From Yamagishiella unicocca (Eukaryota > Chlorophyta > Chlorophyceae > Chlamydomonadales > Volvocaceae), in the NCBI GenBank assembly GCA_003116995.1, contig BDSL01000048.1:372001-436000 (forward strand): a stretch of 64,000 bases of DNA, in the 5' to 3' direction. The notes below the pieces were generated by a model that saw only the letters and a program-made list of their open reading frames with translations, searched no databases and was not told the DNA's origin. Positions 30,182 to 41,368 of the stretch are shown here, in pieces (the first letter of the stretch is position 1; each line of letters starts with the position of its first letter). A program made the position numbers and the translations under genes.

Positions 30182-33100
30182 AGTGCGCATTATCTTACAG
30201 TGGATTCCAGACCAAGAGGTAGAGGCCTCGTATTAGCGCGTGTCTCACCTAGCGATCAAAGATTTAGGCCTAGCCAGCGGGCAGTCCCGCAGCCCCAAGG
30301 CGACCGTGATCCCCCCATCCGGCAGCTATCCTACCCATGTCGCGTAACCGGTTTTTATGCCACCCCCATCCGAGGAGGCCAAGAAGGGGCGAACGGGGGG
30401 AACCGTCCCCCAGCCAGTGGGGGCGAGACCCAGCGCCGTGAAAGCCCGCAGGTTGGTGCCGCTGTCTGTTCTCTGGGCCCTCGGTCGGGGTGTCCGATGG
30501 TTTGCCATATCTCGGTCGACTGGTTTGTTCTTCTTCCTGCGTCTCTTTTCAGTATCAGGCGATGCGCCCGATGGCTGTACCAGATGGCCTGGGGTCCACT
30601 GTTATGGTTACTAAGGATCAGGCGAGAGTAGAAGTCAGCGGCGACCTCCGCACAAACCCGCACCAGCACAGCGCGCGGAACCACAACCCGACCCCTCCGT
30701 TTACGGCACAGGAGACGAAGGCCCAGGTCCAGGGCCGCGACCGCAGCCAGGCACACAGCATCCCCAGCCAAGGGGTGAACACCCGCGGGGCAATACCAAA
30801 CACATGGGGCCCACTGTAACATTTACTACTAGCAATCACACATGCTAAGGCACTAAGACGACCACACCACATATCGCTTCCTCAAGGTCCGCATGCAGGC
30901 TGTGGGCAACCGCCCTGACAGAGCCGTGTTCCCGTGCGGGTTGAACAGCAGTCACGTTGTAAGGAAGTGATTAACCGTTTTGCCGTTCTGTGAGGCATGA
31001 ACTAGGTGGTTTATCTGTCAGTGGCGGCACCGGACCCAGTAGGGGGTAGGCGGACCCAGCAGTGCAGAGACTCTGCACATGGAAGCAAGGGCGGCGATAG
31101 CGGGAGTGGCGGACCTGGCAGTGGGGCCCTGTGGGGCTCTGTACAAGGAAGCATGGGCGGTACCCTCGGTGCGCTTTCCGTATTTTGTTGAGCCAACATG
31201 GACAAACTATTTACATAGACGTCTGCATACTGGACTGTTTGTTAAATGGTTTCGTCTGCACTAAGAATCCGGACAATCAGGTCGAATCAACCCATCAACC
31301 CGAAGAGACGCCCCCGACCCGGATTCCAATTCGCGACCAATTCGCCTCGATGCATACCCAATCTCCTCGAGTCGACCGAAATCAGCTTTATGTTTTACAC
31401 ACCCTCAGGAGTGGAGACCCTGGAGACCCATGGCAGCAATGCTTCTGCGGTCGAGCGCGAGTGCGCGACTGCGATTGGCGATTTGTCCGGAACTTTAATG
31501 CTTGCCGTCCATCGGAGTGTCCCATCCCCCTGGGCGATTGAACTGGATTGAATAAACGAGTGGTGTGTAAAAGTCCTTATCGCATGAGCAAACACGCACG
31601 GGTGAGGTTAGTGCCAGTTGCTAACAATTATGTCGAAGGTGTTGTAATATCCCGTCGATCATACACTGAGGTAGCCGGCGCTCGGGCCCGTTCGCGTGTC
31701 TAGGTCCGTAACCCTCGGATTCGGCCCTCGACGCTGCGGCTGTGGCACGTGGTGGGCGTGTTTTCTGATGGCTGCGGACGGTGCGACTTGTGCGAGAAAC
31801 CACCTTCCCATTCTCATAAGTGCTCTTGAGGTATGCTCCCCTTAACTGCTTCCAAACGGCGGTGTCCGTGCGCTCCAAACGGCGGTGTCCGTGTAGTTTC
31901 TGTGCATGTTGTCCCAACCTCTCCGTCCCGAGCACATCAATGCCTACCACTATACAAAGTCGGCCGACCCACGGGTCGTTGGCGATAGTGTGCCATCGCA
32001 GTGTCGCAGATTCTAAAGCCCACATAAGCTTTGGGGTGGAAAGTCATGAGAAAGTCAACCGCAAGCAAGCAACCCCAGTCATGGTCAGTAGACCGGGGTC
32101 TCCATTTATACGCGATAATTTACAATGCCACATGAGGAGACCAAACGAGTGGCCCGCGCAAAGATGAAACGACCCAACATCTCCCAAGATCCCGAACCGA
32201 CCCGAACCACCAAAACCATCTGGATGAGGATGCATCGCGACCCGTCGAGCATACGCATCAGATGCGTCGTAAGAATTTACCGATATGCTGTTCGACGCAA
32301 ACGACATTAAGAAAGCTACGCTGCTCCAATCGAAAAATCCGTCAACATGCCGCTAAATGAATCTTATCCAGCAAGCTATCAATTCAGCCACTTGACTTCG
32401 AACCACCCGTTGCAACTCTGCATGGCCCTTCTGGCCGTGCATCGACTCGACTGCAACATTGCTTCGAAAACCACTCTGCGCTACGCCACGAAAGGCCAGG
32501 CGCGAACTCTTGCTTGGTGACGGTGACTTTACCGACGTCACGCTTGGCAATACCTGCATGCTCTTGGATAGGAAGGCTCGCACACCCGCACATTTCGCAC
32601 CACCTCGCATTTGCAGTTACTATTTCCCGCTGTGGACGCCGGTTGCGCCCCGCGCAACCACGCGAAAGATCTACAAAAAGCTCTGCCTCCTGTGCGCTAA
32701 GTGCGGCCGACATGTTATGGGCACCTACAGCCCCATAGCAAAAACCTGAACCCTGGCAAGGAAACGACCGCGATTGCGCGAGCACAGAATATCAATAGCA
32801 AGCTAATAATTGTGTTCAAAGGACGCAGGCGTACACATCGCATTGCTTCCCTTACACCTGGTACCCACTGTAACTTGTACTTCTACCCGTTGAGGGCCCC
32901 TGCCGAGCGGCAGCGATAAACGCTGCCTGTCGGAGATCCATACAACACCGAATTGCAACTCCCCTGTCACCTTCTGTACTCATCCCGTTATTGAACAAAC
33001 CGCCCGCGTGGCTCCCAGGACGGACCTGTCTCCATTTCCTCATCGATTACTACGTGCTTTCACAAGCATTCCGTTTTCTCTCAACGCATATCATTGGCAC

Positions 33101-33507
33101 GCCGTTCTCTTGCTCATACCGTTCAGCACCGCGCCAGCACCCGGAAACACAAGGAAACTACTTGCGTCCTGTTAAGCAACAATGGGGCCTGCGATGGCAG
33201 TCCTCTGTCCGCAGCCACAGCTGCTTAGGAACAAATGAATGGTAGGCCAGACAAACACTCTCTGATTAACCAATACTTTCCTCAACCAACCATCCGACCA
33301 ACGTACCTTTGGATATTAACATGTTTCATGTTTGAGGGCGGGCTTAGCACAGTAAGAAAGATGGGCGTATTGGGCCCCAAGATGCAAGTGCCTGAAGACA
33401 GGAGAGGCATGGCATACCGATTTTCCTCCTTGTGACTAACTTCGTATTTGGGCAAAAGTTGCCTATACCGTTCCATGTCGCACGCTGCGCTTCGCGATAC
33501 TTTCGTT
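30182..33507. other. Tail-to-tail spacer between copies C and D
   Basis: About 3.3 kb containing the 3' UTRs of both convergent genes. A small TIR element starts 14 bases past the stop codon of C. From 30820 to 33507 there are only short unrelated open frames. A reversed family 2 terminus (CCACTGTAACTTG) is near 32868. No gene is recognised. Confidence 0.5.
30195..30819. mobile_element. Small TIR-bounded nonautonomous DNA element
   Basis: The left end TTACAGTGG (30195) is mirrored exactly by CCACTGTAA ending at 30819, with weaker similarity further in. The interior includes a reversed family 2 terminus at 30545-30606, so the element is composite or nested. It is about 625 bases long and has no transposase. 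I see no clear target-site duplication, so the boundaries remain tentative. Confidence 0.45.
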
Positions 33508-36500
33508 TCATGAGTCGGCGACCTGCGACGCCGAGATCTGCGCGCCGCCCCGTACTGGATGCGCGACGCTCTTGGTGGCAGCGGAAGTGTTGACCGGCGG
33601 CTGCCCCTCTACGCTCCTCCAGTGGTTGTAGTTTCCCAGGAAGCACGTCATCAGCGGTTGCGAGCCAGGGAAGGCGCTGCTGAGCGCGTGGGCCAGCGGC
33701 AGCGCCACGAAGTCGTAAAATCCGACCTGTGCCGAGGACCGGAGGGACAGTTGGCTGGTTTTATGCCGTGGTTTCGGAGCGGGAGAGCCGGTACAGCGGA
33801 GGCGTACGACACGTTGCCGTCAGAACGTAGCAGGCGCGCGCACCTGGCTCTTGCTCACTCCCTGCTTGGCTCGGTCAAAGAGGGGGCTGATGGGGATGCC
33901 GAGCTGTCGCTCCTTGTCGCCCTGGAGGAAGAACTCCTCCTCCAGACCGGACAGCCACCTGGGCATGAGGGTGAGGACGTGGGTTGCAGCGACCAGGTGG
34001 GTTCGAGCACGTCTATACAGTAGCCTTGCGTGACGTCCCTTTCCGTGGTTGGGCCCGAGGGCCGCAGAAAGCGGTCGCTACCAGTGCAGCAGGGGCTCTG
34101 GATATTTTGAACAGGCATCTGGGCTAATGGTTGCCGCGATAGCTCGTAGCTTCATGCAGCTCCCTCTTCACATCGTCTTCCAAACAACGCTTCCAATCAC
34201 GCCCTGTTGTCATCTTGCTGCCGCTGCACTGCGTACCTCTTGTGCACGTCCAGCCTCTCGCCCAGGTGCCCGAGATCCGCCGCCTTGATGGCGAGCTGGA
34301 GGCTGAGCAGCCGCTCGGTGTCGTCAAGCGGCTTGGGCGCCAACAGCTCTAGGCTGCCGGTGATGTCGACCTCCACGACGACCTCCTTGAGCTCTATGTG
34401 ATGGTTCCTGTTTCACCGCTCAGCCGGACAACATGGTTGGCATCGATGGACGTAAAACCGGATTAAGGGTTATGGATGGACGTAAAACCGGGTGAAGGGT
34501 TATGGATGGATTTATAACTGGGTTAAGGATTATGCAGCCCTCGCCGACCACATTGTGCAGGCGGCGATGCGAGGCACCTGTGTACGCCAGCGTGGGCCGA
34601 TATTCGCAGCCCTGTTCGTGCCACAATTCAAACGCCGCACCGCACCACGAGGGAAGCGCTCTCCACGCATAGCACGTCAGAACGGCGCCCGCCAGCGTCA
34701 TTTGGATAGGCCTCCAGGAAGTGGTGACAACGGCGTTGCCTACCGCTGCGTGAATAAGCCGGCCAGAGGCGCTCCCACAACGCACACCCTTTTCCCGGCG
34801 GTAGGAGCCCAGAGTGCGCTTACCCCGATGGGCAGGATGTCATGTTGCCGCGAACGGCACGTTCTGCGCTGGGAGTGTGCGCAAAGCTGGCGAGGCGATG
34901 TGCCGTGTTGAACTGGCTGAGCAGAGCAAAGTGCTGCTTCACGTCTGTCGCCAGCACCATGTCAATGACCTGCAAGATGGTAACGGCCGTACGTTGCGGG
35001 CGGGGAGTTCGTCGGTTGCTGAGAGCCTTCAGTAACAGCCTTACGTCTTAGACCCCAGGGATCCATGCGGATACGAAGGACAGTCACTCGTGGCCCTCCT
35101 TTTCGAATATTAGCCGTGGGCGTACACGATACACGCCCATCCCACCTGCTTCCGGAAGCTCATCTTGTCCGCCTTGCTGAGTGGCGCCAGCACGTCCAGT
35201 CCGGGGCGCTGTAGCAGGCTGAACGAGGCGGCGGCGTGGTGGTTCTCCAGGGGGGAGCGGTCGTTGTAGCGCACCGCCAGGGGGTCCGAGGTGGCGATGA
35301 GGAAGTCGTTGGTCAGGCCGGGGTGGCCGTAGTCGTGCACGATCTGCGCGACAAAAACAAAGCAAGGCGTACCTCCTTCACCAACTGCTATTCCGGCCTA
35401 ATGCAGCGGCATGACGATAACCCTTGGCGCATTATTTGTGGCCGCATCTGTGCACTTCGTACCAAGCAATACATTGCGATCAGGAGATCCAACCAACGCG
35501 AGACAAGGCCCCGGCCTGCCCCTTCCGCCCCGCCGCTCCCTTGCTCACCGCCGCAAAGTACGCCGCCAGCAGCCCCAGCTGGTCGAGATAGTGCACGTGC
35601 AGCTGGGCGCCGTAGATGATGACGTGGAGCGTCTGAAGCACGTCAGCCGCGTGAGTTGCGCTGTGGTAGGGGTTGTCCACATAGCCCCCTTCAATCTGGC
35701 GGAGTAGCCTGGTATGAGGGGGAGGCCATGCAGCGTTTTGGCGCGCGTCAATCGACCGAGGCATTAGGGCTACATTTTAACTGGCAGACGAGCCAACTGG
35801 CTTGGCTTGCTTGTGCCCAAGACGCAACTAGCAACATGGGGGCACGTAGATGACGGCTCACCTCGCCAGGGTTCCGGGCTTCAAGTTGAAGCGAGTTATG
35901 AGTCCTGCCCGCTGTATGAGGTAGAAGCCCAGGGCTGACAGCGGGTGGCCGTTGGTGATTTCGCGCAGGCGCCAGGTGTCGAACTGCCAGGTGTCGGCAA
36001 GAGCCAGGACGCGCTCCACCTGGATCGGGCAAGCAACACGTTTCGGCAGCTGGTTGTTAGCGGGAGCGGCACCAAGATGGGCCTCGTGCCAGCGAATCAC
36101 GGCGCTAACACCGGACGTTCTTGCCGGGTTTGTGGCCAGGCACGTAGGTTAGGTCTACCTTCTGAAGTTACATTCGTGCCCCTTTGAGCGTCATGCCAGC
36201 ACCGGTGAGGACCACCACCACACTCCGGCAAGGCAAGCATCATGAGTCATGATTCATGACAGCACCGGTGAGGACCACTACCACATTCCGGCCTTGTCTA
36301 CCGGGTGCTGTGGATTGCCCATCCATGGACAACCACGCGCGCCGAAACCCCTCCAGGCGAACTCCGTAGCACTGACCTCCTCTATGATGGGCGGTGGGGG
36401 TGGCATGCTCTGCGCCTTCTGCGTTAGTATCGCGGCGCGACTGGCTCCCGCGAGCATACTCCGTCGGCTGTTGTTGACGTTGAGGACCACGCGGTTGGCC

Positions 36501-39500
36501 GACAGGTCAACGCCAGCCGCTGGCTCCAAGAGAGCTGGCATAGGCGCGTCCGCGAAGTACACGCTGGACGTACGTCGGCCACAGTTTGGCGCTGATGGTA
36601 CCGGGCCCCCCATTAATCCCGCAGCGGTCGTGATGGACTGGAGGAGGCTGCGCCGGCGAAGGCTGCTGGCGGGTCCTATGGCTCCCAATGCGGACGCCAC
36701 CTTTCGCGGCGGACGCCTGACTGGAAGGGAGCTCCGGATTGCGCAGTCGTCCTGGGCGCTGGTCGATTGCGGCGATAGGCGATCGTCGTCACCCACCATC
36801 GCAGATGCAGACAAGTCTCTCAACGAGTCCGGCATGCGGCATGGGGCCTCCAAGCTGTGCCCGTTGCGCTGCTCCTGCAGTGGGCCCGAGTCCACGCTTG
36901 GCCGGCTCAAGCTGGCAGCTGCGTTGCTGCTGATGGCCCCAACGTTACCTGAGGTGCCCTCGCGGAGGAAGGTGATGGCCTTTCCCAGGAAGCTCAGGCT
37001 CGTGGGGCGGGGGCTGGACGTACCAACGGTATCCAATTCACGCTGCGGCAACGTGACGTCGAAGGTGGTCTCACCACTGATCGACTCCATAGTGTCTCGC
37101 CAGCTTGTCGGCTGCGGGTTGAGGATAATGGCCAGAGCCCCAGCCAGGGTCGAGTAGTCCTGCTGCTGCTGCTGCTGCGTGTACGCTTTTGTGGCGAAGC
37201 TAGGCGGTGCACGCAAGGAGGTGCGGAAGCGGTCCTCGTCAAATAAGGGATCGTCAGTGGAGTTGTACGGAGAGCTCGCCACCGTTTCATGGCCCAGCTG
37301 CAGCATGAGGGCCCGAGCCACATCTTTCTGTGCAGGGGAGAAACGGTGTGGGGAGGACGAGCTTCAGCTAGCTTGCGGATTGTAACCGAACATGGCCGTC
37401 AGGAGCCACCGCAACTGTACGGTGAGCACTTGGCAGGCGTGCGGCTGGAGAGCGAGCTCCGGGTTGGTGGTCGCTGTGCAGCATCGTGCAGCAAGGCCCG
37501 ACGCTCGGGACAGCTGGTCTGCGGTGCCAAGGATGGGGTGCCATGGATGAGGTGCCATGGATGAGGTGCCATGGATGAGGTGCCATGGGCGGGCCCTGTC
37601 CACAAGGCGTGCCCATGAGAAGCCCATGATGAGGAGTCCATGAGGAGTCCATGATGAGGTCATGAGGAGCCCTTATGTTTTCGCTAACGCCACCCTCTTG
37701 TGGCACTCCACAATGACTCCGCGGCAGGAGCGGTGTCACATGCGCCTTCGTAAGTTGTCACTTCGTGCTGTCACTCACATCCAGGTTGGCGTTTCGAATG
37801 TGCCTGGTAAGATCCATCGGTTGGTACAGATCAGCCCCCCGACAAATCGCCTGGCGGATGAAGACCACGTCGCGTAAATCGGGCATATCACCCTCCAGCA
37901 GCCGGTTGAGCATCGTGAGCATGAGGTCTGCAGTTGTGTCTGCGGAGGCGATGGAGCGAAGCACGTAGCGGAGGGCCATGCATATCGCGTCGGACCCGCT
38001 GGATACAAAACGACGGTGACAGGCTGCAAGCTGTAAGGCACGTGACACAAGCACAGGACAATCAGCACACGCAAAGCACGCCCGTTTTACACGTCGCCAC
38101 ATGCTCCCCCTACATGTGCAGGATGTGACGGCCACCCACCGGCCTGCAAGATCCTGGCGTCCAGCAGCGTGGTGTCGGTTCCGTGCAGGTCGTTGATGAC
38201 CTCCTTTGGGAGCAGCGCCTCCAGCAGCATCTGGTGCCGCTTCCTGCGGGGCGTAGGCGCCGAGGTACGGAAGGTGCGGAATGCATTCATTATGGTGCAG
38301 AGCGACTTTCCGTTCATTGCCACAATCGTTGGTTCCCTCACTTTCCGTTATTGTGCAGAGGGTCCCGGCCAGTGCCCATGGGGTTGAGACAGGGTTTTAG
38401 GGTTTTAAGACACAGATGAGCTTCAGGTACCTCAAGGCGGACGACGCCAACACGATTACACGCCAATGCGCAACATAGGCAGCCCGACATGCTGTTGTCT
38501 GCGGAATGGGTCGTTCATCAATGTGCTCGCATCAGCCGCATGCTAGGCACCCCCCTGGGCGACGCCAGCTAACCCGCCCATGACATCCCTGCTGTTGGTC
38601 CCACCTAGACACCAGCGCGGCAAACAGTATCACTGCCATTGCCACCGCCATGACGATGACGCCCGCCAGCAGGCCGCCGAATGACGATGAGCTCCAGCTG
38701 CCATCAGGTGACACACGAACAACCCACTGCGTTGGCAAGAGCGCAGCGGGGAGCGGGTCCGGGGTGAGCAGGCGGACGCTGACGGCTGGGCTTCGGATGG
38801 AAGCCCGTGGCACCCTGGACCTCGCAAACAGAGTTGTCCCGAAGCAACAGCGCCCGACCGTCCCTGTCCACGGCAGCCAGCCTTACGTCGTTAGCCTCTA
38901 CTCGCAGTCCCACCTCGACCGGGTCGGTGAGGGCGTCGTGGCTGCGTCGCAACGAGGGCCACACAGGGTACTCAGGTTCGAATGATAACCAACATCCCAC
39001 ATCGCACCAGGAGTATGCGAGGTCCACGGCAACCCTAGATTGCTGGGGGGGCACCAGCTGACCTGACATGTGGCCGCGAATCCAGACAAGGAAGACACGG
39101 CCGTAATCTCCCAGACGTCATCATTCCACATTGAGTGCTGATCGTGTGCATGCAAGCAAGAAGCGGAAACGGTGCGGTCTCCCTCCTCACCAACTCCCAC
39201 CCCAAACGATCACAAATGCCCTGATGCGCAAGGCGTTCCGACACGGAAACGGAACCATCGAATTGTGTTAGTGTTGGACATCATCACACCAACATGTTTT
39301 GTCCGGCAACCTTCATAGGGATCGCCAGCGCAGTCGCTGGCCGGCGCTGCCCACTTATGCGCACCTGCTGGCAACCAGTGACGGCTCGCCCTTGCCCAGC
39401 AAAACAATCTCGTAATTGAAACCTATATCTGCAAGCATCTGCAGCTTGGCGCCGACGGTGTATCTGAGGGCATCTATATCAATGAGAGCCGCCGCCTGCA

Positions 39501-41368
39501 ACAACATGGTGCATGACGTTTACATGGCAGCGCTGCAGCAGCAGTTACAGCTCTTGCCAAGGCTCGCCAGTGAAGGCTGTGCCCCCAATGAGACGGCAAA
39601 ACGATGTCAAAAGTGCATTGCAGCGACTGATCCACATGCCGTGTACGCTAGCAAGCCCTGAGCTCGGCCACACGCGCACCTGGTCCTGATGTGTTCCAGA
39701 GGGGCGGGCGCTGCACAGCGAGGCTTTAGCGCCTCCACTCAGTCACGCCCCCGCGCCGATACGGCCCCGACAAAACACCGCGGTGCGAATCCCGTGACTG
39801 ATACACCAACTTACAAAGCCCCAGAACTTGGTACGGGTGGTTGCGTTGTAGCTGCAAGCCGCACCACAGAGGGGACTCAGCGGCAGCGGGATGCCGAAAG
39901 TCTCGTTGGCTTCGACGCCAGAAACGAATATTGGCGTCCGCACAACGAAACCGTAGCCTCCCCCGACGAAGTCAATCGGTCCGGACAGCATCGTAACATT
40001 CTCTTCAATCGTCTTGATGGCTGCAGTTCGTTCGCTCGCTGCGGGCACGTGGCAAGCAAGCACATATGTTTCAGTCGACGCAGACGCTCTCACGTGCACC
40101 CGACGAGGGCGGCCAGGAAAGGGGCCGCACTCCGGCGCAGACAGGCGCTGCCGCGGCGCACATGCCGATCGCGACACCGCGGCAATCGGATCGCACGTCT
40201 ACGCTCGGGTGTGCTATACTGGGGCCGTAGCTCGGATGTGATATAACGGTTTGATACAGCGTGCTTCGGGCTTGCTTCACCGTACTCCGGAAATGCTTCC
40301 TAGTGTCCCGGTCCAGCATGCTATGAGCATCAGCCCAAGTCTCCCGAGTGGAACTTACAATTGAAAACATCAAAGCCGATCGTGTTGCCACCGACCGGAT
40401 AAGCGTCAGTTACAACGCCATTCGGCAGGTACTCGATGAGGCTTGTCACGTCTTGCGGTGTCTGAGGCTCAGGCACGGCGGGGCACGTTTGTTTAATGGC
40501 AGCCAGACATCGCGCGCGCCAGGTAGCAGCGCCGCCGTACGCATTACGGATATTTGGTGGGAAGCTACGATCCGTTCGTCGTACAATGTTCGACATGGTG
40601 CCACGGGACGGCAGCCCCAAACAGTCGCATCAACCACAGCGCGGCCGCGGACGAGGCGAGAAGCCAGATTCTAGCCGTCCTAACCACTGCGAAGCCAGTC
40701 CTCTTGTCTTCCCCTAACCATCACCTGCGCCATGTAACGTACCTGCGCCAGCAGTGCGGCTGCCATCCCCGCAAACAGACTGCTGACCGCATCGTATTGC
40801 GGGTTGTATCCCACCATTGCTGACATGAGCAGAACCGGGGAGACGGAGGCGCTGAGCTGCTGTTGAAACCAGACGGCCGCGCTCAGCGCAAGGCTGGCGG
40901 CTTGCTCCTGTACCGAGGCCGAGAAAGGAAACGTGGGTGGAGCTGGCTGGATGCGTGAGGGCGCGAAGGGGCAGAGCAGCGGAACGATTTGTACACCTGG
41001 TGGTTGTGCCACCAAGCCGCAAGTGACATCCGAGAGGCATCGGGTCCTGCGGTTCCCGCTTGGACTCATCTGCGCCCCGGCCCGCTCCTAAACCGCCGCC
41101 CGCCCGCTTCACTGCAGCAAAGTTTTCAACTGCCCCTTTGAACGGCCAATCCCTTCCTATCAATGGTGGGTGGCGCGCGGTGATGGGGGGAGGGGAGATT
41201 CAGGAGCAAGCCATTTGCAGCACGCCTCGGCATGATTACCTTCGTGCTGTTTTCCTCCACCTGCGCCACGCGTATGACGCCCCAAACTCCCAAGCCCAGG
41301 ACGAGCCCCAGCAGCAGTAGCGGCCATAAAAGGGTTGACGGGTAGGCACGCACTATACGAAAAACTCC
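33508..41368 (-). CDS. CHASE-domain transmembrane cyclic-nucleotide phosphodiesterase, copy D (inverted)
   Basis: Exons 5' to 3' on the minus strand: 41368-41240, 40907-40743, 40461-40359, 40038-39815, 39495-39365, 38941-38821, 38726-38605, 38243-38140, 37939-37779, 37327-36377, 36019-35862, 35708-35549, 35343-35146, 34969-34824, 34407-34237, 33958-33844, 33726-33508 (stop TGA); about 1125 residues. CHASE motifs: LPNGVVTDAYPV, GGGYGFVVRTPIF, CGAACSYNATT, TKFWGF, ALIDIDAL, IGFNYEIVLL, WVVRVSPDGSW. The PDE is complete, but the first motif reads YHSATHAADV (Asn to Ser) and ATDMKQHF reads ATDVKQHF. Oddities: no ATG in the first recognised exon, with a stop ten codons upstream of it, so an earlier exon is required or the start is lost; a poor donor (GTCCAG) after 38821; and an extra stretch of about 22 residues before the last CHASE strand. 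A run of six CAG codons (about 37174-37157) precedes DYSTLAGAL. Reading frame is intact throughout. Confidence 0.85.
34436..34530. repeat. About 31-bp tandem repeat in copy D intron
   Basis: Three diverging copies of a unit containing ATGGATGGACGTAAAACCGG, in the intron between exons 34969-34824 and 34407-34237. Confidence 0.8.
37539..37668. repeat. 14-bp tandem repeat and ATGAGGAG-rich tract in copy D intron
   Basis: Four copies of GAGGTGCCATGGAT at about 37539-37590, followed by an irregular tract of GATGAGGAGTCCATGAG-type repeats, in the intron preceding the 37327-36377 exon. Confidence 0.85.

Noticed and set aside
38391..38407. Telomere-like GGGTTTTAGGGTTTTA (and TTTAGGGTTTAG near 45950)
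   Set aside because: Only about two units each, inside introns; too short to distinguish an interstitial telomeric insertion from chance.
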